Assembly (NCBI RefSeq): GCF_963576615.1
Contig: NC_088712.1
Span: 17,219,527 to 17,283,526, forward strand
Direction: 5' to 3'
DNA: 64,000 bases
Source of the DNA: Watersipora subatra
Lineage: Eukaryota > Bryozoa > Gymnolaemata > Cheilostomatida > Watersiporidae
Shown here: positions 49,501 to 59,700 of the stretch, in pieces
Numbering within the stretch: position 1 is the first letter of the stretch
Layout of the letters: each line of letters starts with the position of its first letter
Translations under genes and position numbers: made by a program
The notes under the pieces: model-generated
What the model was told of the DNA's origin: nothing
What the model saw: only the letters and a program-made list of their open reading frames with translations
The model's database searches: none

Positions 49501-50130
49501 AATGCTAACAGTTTTTTTATCGCAGCGAATAACTTTGTTTGCAGTAGCAAAGGCTGCTTCCATCAATCTTCGCGAACTAATTCCAAAAGCGTTATAAAAA
49601 TTATTGCCATGCATGGGTATTGAACACACAGATTTATACATATTGATAATTACAAATAGCATCTTGGTAAAACGGTGTGTTTGTTTTAGGTGCAACATGA
49701 TATCAAAATTACCGCTAAGGTAATTTACATTAATTGACACGCTATGGCCCAACTTGATTACTGTCTGGGCATCTTCTTAATGCAACAATATTTTAACACT
49801 ACAAATAGTTCAATTTTAAACATATCATAGATAATAACGCAAAAATGTTTTATTCACCTTTCTGAGTGCCCTGAAGGGTTTATCACAACAGAGTCGCATT
49901 TATGATTTTGAAGTAACTTTTAGAAAACAAGGATGCAATTTAAATATTTCATTCATGACAAGATTAATGCTAATCAGACTTTTTCGAAAGTTTATAATAT
50001 TACTACAAATATTTTGAAAACTCGGTTAACTGAAACACATTGTGATTTTGAAACACTCCGCAGTCTGCGATGAACCAACTCTTTATTTTCAAAAGCTCTG
50101 TTTGTAATCGCATTTTCTTCTCTTTTTTAA

Positions 50131-52308
50131 CCCTTTAGCGACCGCGGGCTTACGGCTGGAAATTCCCCAGCGTACCAGTGCATTTACTATAGCGATTTGA
50201 GCCTTCGACACCACTGCGTAAAAACTGCATCAATTTTCTTCAAACTTGAGGTAGTTACATAAATTAACATGCATCCGAATCCTGAGAAATTTCTCTACAA
50301 GCTGATACTTTTTTAATGTAGTTAGCTTGCATTTGCTTACCTGCAAGAGTCGCAATTCGTTGAAGCTACGAGTTTTTTGTGTTAGTACGTCATTTTTAAT
50401 TGTATTTTATATTCACTGAAAGCAATTGGCAATGTGGTATAAATAATTCTTGCATGGATTCATATGTTCACAACAATTTGCAAAAAAATTTAGTCGTCCA
50501 AGAGCATTGAAAGCGGAGTTATGAGCTCCGATGTATAGCGGGAGCGCCATTGGAAAAGCTCGAGACGCCATGTCCATAAGCGGCGCAAGACAGTCATCCG
50601 ACAAGGTTGCTCCAACTTTCGTGCAAATTGGCACAAAAGTGCAAATGAATATGCATCTGCAAGCTGAGACATTTTCCTGCAGAATGAGATTTTTTCCTCC
50701 ACACAGTTTGCAAAAACTTTGCAGCTAGACATTTATATATGCGCAGTTACAATTTTTTGCTCTGAATTTTTATGCATTTCTTGAGACTAGATTTATGTAA
50801 AGAATTTGCATCTAAAGTCATTGCACAGATTCATGTGTGCTGCAGCAAAGATTAACTGGATGTGTGCAAGAAGAATTGAGCCGTGAGCCTATATTCACAC
50901 ATTTGGTGAAGCAGCAAAAGACAGGAAGCAACATTTATGAGCAGAAACAGCAAATCATGGACTGCTAGATTGCAGAACAATATGAGAACTGAACTATTTG
51001 ATTAGACTGCTGCTCTGAAGATGGCAGTGTGGAACAAATACAGCACATCAATGCACAAATAATACAATAGATTAGCAAATGTATGTACAAAAGCTAGCAA
51101 TACAAATCAGTGAAGCATTTGCAAAAACTAAATAAAATACCATTTGTAAATAAATTTAGCTAGCATGGTAAGGATCAAAACATGACTCGCACAGAGATAT
51201 TCCAAAAGTGACTCCGCTGCCAGTGCATTCAGCTTGCTCATCGACAATGTATACAGACAATTGGTGCACATAGCCAGAGACAGCAACGGAAAACAAATAA
51301 CATAATTCCAAATTTAGATCTTTTAGATGGAATATGCTGTCTGAAGTTGAGCCAGCCTTTCCATGCCAACAAGCTTTCATCTACAAATATAAATTTATCA
51401 GATAGAAAAACAGGATAGAACCAGTCACATGTCATGGCAAAAACATTTTTTAATTTGAACAATTTATTGCCAGCAGGGTCTTCAAAATTGTCAATAAAGT
51501 GTAAACTTGCTTCTAATTTTCTTTCAATTTATAAACTGATTAAAAATCAGCATAGATAATAAAGGAATGTGGACCAGTAAGGCAATAGAGTAGGCTTTTT
51601 GAAAATACCTATATGCAAAACTAAACAAGCAACTCGCCAAATATTTATCATCAACAGGCTCCGAAGCATCGCAATGTTTTTGAAGGCCATATTTATTCGT
51701 TTCGTTAAATAAAACATTTATCATGGCCGATGTTTAAAAAGCTTTGAATAATAAAAACACTTACCTGTTTAAGAATTCAAACTTGTACTCCTGCCAGGCT
51801 GTCAGCAAAATGTAATTCTTTTGGTTTTAAATCAGCTCGCCATTATTCGCCGTTTCAATGCCGGCCGTTTCAGTCTCACTTTCGCAATCCAATTCACTCT
51901 GTTGATTTTCTTTTTTACTTTCATCGTCTTCCTCACATTCTTCTGGTCTAAAATCCTCTTCTTCACTTTCAAACCAGTTGGTATCTTCTTGTAAACGAAT
52001 CTTTTTAGCAGCGCCTCAAATATCGCGTCCGCTCATGATGATCAGCTTTCCATAAAGAACGTTCAACTTCTAACAACGTGTTCATTTTGCACATGCGTAG
52101 AAGGGACTAATTATTGCTTCAAAATAGTAGTGTGATATCTTTTAAAACTCCTAAAAATATTAATTAAAAATTTTAGTGCCGTTTTTAAAATAAATAAATG
52201 AATTTAAAAAATACGTATCGAAGACTCAGATCTGACGGGCAATTACGGGTTTGGTACGCTGAGACTGCGCTCTCAGCCCGTCAGATTACGGGAACGGTAT
52301 TCAAAAGG
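50131..52308 (-). mobile_element. Decayed piggyBac element inserted in the tandem array
   Basis: 2178 bp flanked by TTAA at 50127-50130 and 52309-52312. Left end CCCTTTAGCGACCGCGGGC; right end (complement) CCTTTTGAATACCG, both with a subterminal CAGCGTACCA block. The other copies of the 1.49 kb repeat give the uninterrupted site (TTTAATATTGATTCAAAC), confirming exact borders. On the minus strand it carries a broken piggyBac transposase at about 51160-52036. The part at 50131-51150 holds no transposase and probably replaced the C-terminal coding region. Confidence 0.88.
51156..52036 (-). pseudogene. piggyBac transposase pseudogene (DDE_Tnp_1_7 family)
   Basis: N-terminus: ATG at 52034-52036 (MSGRDI), stop TGA at codon 7, then a long acidic stretch (NWFESEEEDFRPEECEEDDE), as usual for the family. 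Middle: NVLFNETNKYGLQK. Core: DNFEDPAGNKLFKLK, then FVDESLLAWKG and NFRQHIPSKRSKFGI, the region holding the first catalytic Asp. Then SGYVHQLSVYIVDEQAE in another frame, so at least one frameshift. The later catalytic Asp residues are missing; the sequence ends after FGISLCESC. It is non-functional: stop, frameshift and C-terminal loss. Confidence 0.85.
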
Positions 52309-53930
52309 TTAAGTATTGATTCAAACTGTGCCTACAACTGACTTTTAAAAAGTATCTTTTAAATTCATTTGTACAACTTTTTTTCTACTCTGACTTTTGA
52401 ACGTGTGAAAAGGGCGAATTGCAAGCTATAGTTTTCTATGGCTCCTCACTCAGTATATACCAATTAAGTTTGGCCAAAAAGTGAACAATGCTTTTCAAAA
52501 ACAAGAGTCCTTTGTATTACTATTGCGTTTAATTCAATAATGCAATAGAATTTATAATACTATGATCAAACAACTAAATTAGAACTATGCCATTTTGTAT
52601 TTTATTTCACTTCTAGGAGTAAAGTGGCCAAAAGTTTTTTTGCAACATTTGGTAACACTTGAAACGGATCAGATACATTGCATTGTAAAACGACGCGGTA
52701 ACTAAAACTGCAATACAGTGGACAATTTAGTGTGAAGAGATCTTTGCAGTTTTCGGTAGCATACACTTCCAGATCCATCTGCGAAATTCCATCTAAAACA
52801 CTTTGTCTTATTTCAAATCCTTAATCGGTTCATAAAGAATGGGCGAAAAATCACATAGTAGCAGAGAGGCTCGTTTTGATTCCTAAATTAAACAATAATT
52901 TAAGCAGACATCAGAGAAGACAATGAGTTTGGCTAATCTTTAGCGGCACCCACAAGTCGTCTGAAAAAATTTCTCTTCATTAAGTAAGCAATACGACTTT
53001 CGAATGTCTCGAGCTGAGGCTTTCACTGAAAGTTGTAAGTTTAAACCGCACTAAACAGAACCCAGTTTATTCATCGTTTATATCCACTACAGTCATTGTC
53101 AAGCTTTGAAAAACCGTTTCTTGCATTTATACATAAATAATTATCCAAATAATTGGGGAAAGTTTGTCTGGTTACGAAGAACTTTGTTTGCAGTAACAAA
53201 GACTATTCCATCAATCTTTGCGAACTATTTCCCAAAGTGTTAGAAAAAATATTGCCATGCATGGGTATTGAACACACAGCTTTATGCAGATAGAAAATTA
53301 CAAATAGCATCTCGGTAAAACGGTGTGCTTATTCTAGGTGCAACATGATATCAAAAAATACCGCCAATGTAATTTACATTAATTGACACGCTATGGCCCA
53401 ACTTGATTGCTATCTGGGTATCTTCCTAATGCAACAATATTTCAACACTACGACTAGGTCTATGTCAAACATATCGCAGATAATAGCACAAAACAATTTT
53501 ATTCGCATTTCTGTGTGCCCTAAAAAGTTTATTACAACAGAGTTTGTAATTTGTAGTTTGTACAAAAGTTTATTACAATATATGATTTTGAAGTAACTTT
53601 TAGAAAACATGGATGCAATTTTAATATTTCATTCATGACAAGATAAATTCTAATCAGACTTTTTCAAAAGTTTATAAAATTACTACAAATATTTTGAAAA
53701 CTCGGTTAATTGAAGCACAATGTGATTTTGAAATACTCGGCAGTCTGCAATGACCAAACTCTTTATTTTCAAAAGCTCTGTTTATAATCGCATTTTCCTC
53801 TCATATTTTTATATATTGATTCAAACTGTGCCTACAACTGTCTTTTAAAAAGTACATTTTAATCATTTATACAAATTTTTTTCTACTCTGACTTTTGAAC
53901 GTGTTAACCAATTAAGTTAGGCCAAAAGAG

Positions 53931-54872
53931 TCTCAGACTGAGTCTAAGTCTGAGTGTGGGTCTGTGTCTGAGTCACAGTCTGAGTCTGCGTCACAGTCTG
54001 AGTTTGAGTCACAGTCTGAGTCACAGTCCGAGTCTGAGTCACAGTCTGAGTCACAGTCTGAGTCTGAGTCACGGTCTGAGTCACAGTCTGAGTCTGCGTC
54101 ACAGTCTGAGTTTGAGTCACAGTCTGAGTATGAGTCACAGTCTGAGTTTGAGTCACAGTCTGAGTCTGAGTCACAGTCTGAGTCACAGTCTGAGTCACGG
54201 TCTGAGTCACAGTCTGAGTCACTGTCTGAGTCACAGTCTAAGTCATAGTCTGAGTCACAGTCTGAGTCACAGTCACAGTCTGAGTCCCAGTCTGAGTCAC
54301 AGTCTGAGTCACAGTCACAGTCTGAGTCTCACTCTGAGTCAAAGTCATAGTCTGAGTCACAGTCTGAGTCACAGTCACAGTCTGAGTCACAGTCTGAGTC
54401 ACAGTCACAGTCTGAGTCCCTGTCTGAGTCACAGTCTGAGTCTGAGTCACATTCTGAGTCACAGTCACAGTCTGAGTCACAGTCTGGGTCACAGTCACAG
54501 TCTGAGTCCCAGTCTGAGTCACAGTCTGAGCCTGAGTCGCAGTCCGAGTCACAGTCTGAGTCACAGTCTGAGTCACAGCCTGAGTCACAGTCTGAGTCAC
54601 AGTCTGAGTCACGGTCTGAGTCACAGTCTGAGTTACTGTCTGAGCCACAATTTGAGTCACGGTCTGAGTCACAGTCTGAGTCACTGTCTGAGCCACAATT
54701 TGAGTCACAGTCATAGTCTGAGTCACAGTCTAAGTCACAGTCTGAGTCACTGTCTGAGTCACAGTCTGAGTCACAGTCTGAGTCACAGTCTGAGTCACTG
54801 TCTGAGTCACAGTCTAATTCACAGTCTAAGTCACAGTCTAAGACACAGCCTAAGTCATAGTCTAAGTCACAG
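53931..54872 (+). repeat. Hexamer satellite of AGTCTG / AGTCAC units
   Basis: About 940 bp (about 157 hexamers) built mainly from AGTCTGAGTCAC, with runs of variants (GAGTTTG, GAGTCCC, CACGG). Four of the six frames stay open over hundreds of bases, translating as Ser/Gln/Glu, Leu/Ser/His, Thr/Val/Gln or Asp/Ser/Cys repeats; this follows from a 6-bp unit without stops. I see no splice signals or flanking coding, so I do not call a gene. It starts exactly where copy 4 of the 1.49 kb repeat stops. Confidence 0.95.
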
Positions 54873-56044
54873 TGATTAAGCAATCACAGTTTTTTAACTT
54901 CATGCATACATGTAGTTTCCAAATTATCCAATGATTCTCATTGTGCACTTTTACAGCCCTGGAGCTTCATAAACTGCTGATTTGCGAATTTTCAAGAATC
55001 TTTCTCTACAAAATTGGTTACTCTAAATACAGACAAATTATCAATTACCAATATTTTTATTTTAAACATACATACTAATCTATACAAATACACGAGTGCT
55101 ACTGGTGTCCTTTAGAAGCATCTATAAACTCTTTTGAGTAATTTTTAAGATTGCTACATCTACACTAATATTTGGTTGTGTTGTCACAACAGATATCAAA
55201 ACTGTCCCTCAAAATGATTTAGCCTGTGTGGTGGCAGGTTCTTAGCACATCCACTCTTTCCCATCATGAGCTAGTAATTTGACAGGCAGCACCTAGTAAA
55301 TTAATTACTCGCATCCATTTCATTACTGTAGGTCTAACATTTATCATGTCAGAATCTATAATATAATACTACACTAACTAGTATCATTATAATTTATTTA
55401 TTAAAAAACCATCAATCTGAGAGTGTTCATGCACCATCATTACTTCAGCAACAATTTTCAACCAAATACATAGTTAGTTTAAACAAAGAAAGATCATTGC
55501 CATATGATTTAATCATAGTCAGCAATTGAAATGGTTGAAATCATAAACTATCCACAAAATTTGACTACTTTATTCAAGATTACTATATTTTAAAATTTAA
55601 TATAGGAGTGGATTTGAAAGGCTATATGTGCTCATATGTGTGTTAATTTAGCTGTGACAGATATTGCCTGATTTCGTGAATATACTTATGTTTGTTGATG
55701 TTTGTTAGGCTGCATATGCAATATTCGTCAAACTTTTTGCCAGACGTAAGAAAAATTACTTGTAACTGCCTCATTTCTACAATCAGCAACATATTTGATT
55801 TCTTATATTTACTTATGATTACTTTGTGCTAAAATGTTTATATTATAAAAACTTCCTCAAAATAAGCGTGCAAAGTTCTCAAACTGATGAAAGTATTATA
55901 GCTAACAACAGAACATAAAGAGCAATGTTATTTGTTAGTAAACAATGAAATGCAAAAGGGTATATATATATATATTTGCAATAAATGACATAGCACAAAA
56001 AGTGACTACTTGGGTTTTGAACTGTTATAAACTAGCACATAATT
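54873..56044. other. Non-coding stretch
   Basis: AT-rich, with a short (TA)n run near 55962. No supported exon. Confidence 0.45.
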
Positions 56045-56502
56045 GCATTATCAATCAACCAATCAAAGACTAAAGAAGTGACTACAGAAGTGACCAAAGC
56101 AGTTTTTTCTCAATCTCACACCATAATCATTAAGTTTATAATTATCATTTATTCAACCAAACACATATATCTTAATATTGTCATTGTTTACATGCACTTA
56201 TTTGAAATTTGAAGGAAACATTAACCCCGCCATCTGTAATAAATTCAGCAAAAATCTACTTATTCTCCCAACCATTATCAATTGAGTAATCAAAGACTAA
56301 ATATGTGACTACAGAAGTGTCCAAAGTTGTTTTATATCAGTCTCACCCAGTAATCATTATATTCGTAATAATCATTCATTCAGAAAAAAACACAGAAATC
56401 TTAAAATTGTCTTCTTTTACACGCGCTCATTTGAAATTTTAGGCCGAAATTAACCCTGCCATTTGTGATAAATTAAGCAAAATTCCACTTTTTATCTCAA
56501 CA
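56045..56502 (+). repeat. Tandem duplication, two units of about 229 bp
   Basis: Units start at about 56045 and 56274 (shared CATTATCAAT, AATCAAAGACTAAA, GTGACTACAGAAGTG, ATTTGAAATTT, ATTAACCC). Lies just 3' of the FReD stop codon, probably in its 3' flank or 3' UTR. Confidence 0.8.
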
Positions 56503-56576
56503 AAGGCAATAGATCCTTATTTATGGTATTTTTAAGAAGGGTTTCTGCTGGACTATAGAGAATGTTGGCAGATCAT

Positions 56577-56710
56577 TTAATTTCTAGTGACTCTCATCAC
56601 TGACTCTGTGAAGTGGTTTGATGGGCTCCACCACATTATTCCTCCATTGTTACTAGCACCATAAACTCCATTCAGTAATGAATAGTGACAGGTTTTGAAC
56701 CACCAGCCAC
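56577..56710 (-). CDS. FReD gene exon 5 (terminal)
   Basis: 134 nt, acceptor TGTATTTTAG, TAA at 56577-56579. Encodes GWWFKTCHYSLLNGVYG and WSPSNHFTESVMRVTRN, the canonical FReD end; paralogous to the orphan exon at 5167-5309. Confidence 0.93.
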
Positions 56711-59700
56711 CTAAAATACATTCATGATGAAATACCACAAAATTTGATACATTTATGATTTTAAACTGGTTGAAGAAATGATATTAACAGAATTAAAATA
56801 TTGTATGATTTCTCTATCTTTGTGTACTTTTTACTGCTTTAAACTTGTAGTCTATATGAACATTTTAAGTATCTTCTCTAACACTAATTATATTATTATT
56901 GTATTTTGAACTGTCTAAGTTCATATTTTGAAACCGCATAGAGAATTTTACACTGAGTGTTAAAAAGAGTGAAAAGTTTAACATAGATGTCTTTTGGTTC
57001 TGTTGAGCAGTGCATAATTTTGCAAAGTTAGCACAAGATAAGGAAAAATCACTAAACAAAGAAAACCGATATAATAATAAAACATTTGTGCGTTCAGCTA
57101 GTAGTGATTTGTATGTGAAATAAGTTTATTATAATTTTATTGTGTATGATGAGCACATTCTACTAGAGTATTATTGTACCTTCTGCACATTCTGCTTGGT
57201 AAATTAGAATGACAAACTCACTAGTAGACTAACTTAAACAACATCTTTTTTATTACATAGATTCTTGACAGACATGTGTTTTTGGCAATCATAACAACTT
57301 GATGAGTTTTGCATTATTGGCTATAAATCATGGCATATTTTGTATTATCGCATATTGAATCTATAATGTGTACAGCTCTAAAAACGCACTTTCTCAACTA
57401 CATTCAATGGGATACAAGTTTTATGCTGTTATTCAGTTTTCTGGTCTTTAGCTGATTGAGTTAATTGCCCATATTTACTTTACGGGGGGTTGTGGTGATA
57501 AACAAAGTTAGACCGATGTGGAAGAATTTAATAAAGACGATTTATCTTTATAGAGCCTTTGGTGGAGCAAAGGCATCAGCTAAATGTTTACTTACTAGCT
57601 GTTAGTAAATGATGGTTTAAAGGTTAACTATTCATTTATTTTTCAAATAATTATAAATAACAATTTAGTTTAATGCCAGTGGTAAAATATTTTATACGCA
57701 ACAGATAATCTAAAATGCAGTAGAAAAAAGTTCAACAACTAACTGACAGCTCTCACACTAAAACATCTATACCTTTATAACCTTGAGCGCAGTTGCCTCC
57801 ATTGGTGTCTTGATCACGGTCCGTAGTGCTGAACTTCATCCCATTATGGTAGTCCAGACCAGAGCTATCTAAACTCCCACGATAGCCATCATTACTAATC
57901 TGTTAGTAAAGAGATGTGTAAATTGTATAATAAATAATAGGAATAATGTATTACAAGTGTCTGTGTTGCTATTAAGTTATGGAAAGAAACCAAAGAACTT
58001 CTTAGATTAATAAATTTGAGTTGAGCTAAACTACCATCATTATATGACTCCAAATACATGCCAGCACTAACATTCCTAAGGAGGTCAATATCTAAGACAA
58101 CGACAGTAGTCAAGAAATATATGTGCTATAAACTCTATAGACAATAACAAAGAAAGTGTATAATGTACATTCTTCTTATGAGTGACTGATAAAAAACTAC
58201 TAAAGTTTTAGTATGCATTCCAAAATTGCGCAAAACCTTTCAACAAAGTTCACAAAAGCTGCTAATTTTTTCATAGTTCACCAATAGCAACAATCTTTAA
58301 GTAGAGTAACAGATTATCAAGAAATTTTTGCAAAGATTGGTGATCACAAAAAATTGGAAGCTTCATTGTGGGCTGATTAAACTGCTTGTGACATCAAAGT
58401 TTTGTTTCCAACTAACCTAAAGAAACATGTTGCAATTTGGTACTCAGGAATTTCTAAAAAGGTTTTGGTAATATTAAACTTTTCACAAACAGCTTTAGTT
58501 ATATCAAACAAGAGTTTCTTGGCCTGACTAGATGTTTGAAAATATTATTTACTGAAATCAACTAGTAAATTAACATTTGATATTTTGCCAAACATTTATT
58601 ATTTTGAATGAAACTTGATACCTGCTTGTACAAATTTTTGAATGAAAATATCTGCTCAGACAAACCTCTGGCAAGTTATCATTGGGTAACATGAAAATCC
58701 CAATTTTAGTGGGTCTTCCTTTTGAAATTAAATTAATAATGCATATAGGAAGTAGTTCAGTGATTGCCAACAATATTGCTCTTCTTTGTATAACCACTGG
58801 TGATCCAAATATTCTTGTAAACATAGTAGTAATATGATATAGCATTAGTATTATTAGTAAATTTTGGAGGTTTGAATAAAAAAAACTTGAAATAAACTTT
58901 TTAAACAAAAATATCTGTTCATGCAAATCATTCACACAAAAGCAATTGTTCAATGGCTACCTTGCAGAGCATAATTTTAGGGTATCTTCCTTTCAGAATG
59001 AAGCGATTAATCCATATAAGAAAGAATAAAATGACTGCCACAAAACTGTGGTCCTTTTCGGACTGTTGTCTATCTAATCAACTTTTAACTATAACAGTAC
59101 TAACATAGATAATTAGTAGTATTAGTAGATCTTTGAACTTTGCATAAATAGAACTTTTAATAGATATTTAAATTATTGTGTTTGACGATATAGTATTTCA
59201 AGTGATTTAAGTAGACACCATCTTTGGTAATACTATTTGTCAGAGTACTATCTTTAGTCCTTAATGAAAAATTTAAAAAAACTCGTAAAACTGTATGAAT
59301 CTTAAATTTTTTTCCATACTTTAAAGAATTATCATAGCTATAAGCAGTTTTTAAAATTTCCGCAATTTGAACACAAACAATTCATATCATCTAAAAGTAT
59401 ATAAGTACTTACTGCTAATCTATAACCATCTGCTAAGCCATTTATATAAAAACTTGGCCATATTCCAGACTCTGTGGTTCTATTAGCAGCTCTGAGAAAA
59501 ATGGACAGCTTGGTGTTCGATCTGGTCAAAGCATGGATTTTATCTAACCCTGAAAAAATTTAAATAATATATATTAAAAAGGAAACAAAAAATGTAGATA
59601 TTTTTCCCCTTATTTGTTAATTTTGGTGCAATTTTAGGCTGCTCAACCAGTCTGAATGTCACACTATTTCTATAACAACCAATACTATGCAATGTCATCG

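Larger units (their letters stand above)
46505..53930 (+). repeat. Tandem array of a roughly 1.49 kb unit, four copies
   Basis: The landmark TTGACACGCTATGG (or its variant) occurs near 46746, 48243, 49735 and 53385, giving spacings of about 1495, 1495 and 3645 bp; the last becomes about 1465 bp after removing the 2.18 kb piggyBac insertion. Other shared landmarks: GGAGTAAGGTGGCCAAAAGC, CAGTTTATTCATCGTTTATAT, ATTGTCAAGCTTTGAAAA. Copies 1-3 are complete; copy 4 is cut off at GCCAAAAG where the hexamer satellite begins. No conserved frame is convincing; the minus-strand frames at 47958-48170 and 49387-49752 come from the same part of the unit. Confidence 0.88.

Noticed and set aside
49387..49752. 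121-codon minus-strand ORF in the 1.49 kb repeat, with a relative at 47958-48170
   Set aside because: The frame is not maintained over the same length in the other copies and has no domain; open by chance in AT-rich repeat DNA.
53956..54879. 307-codon plus-strand ORF and the overlapping minus-strand ORFs of 96, 162 and 184 codons
   Set aside because: They are translations of one hexamer satellite; a stop-free 6-bp unit opens several frames at once. No splice sites, start context or flanking coding supports a gene.
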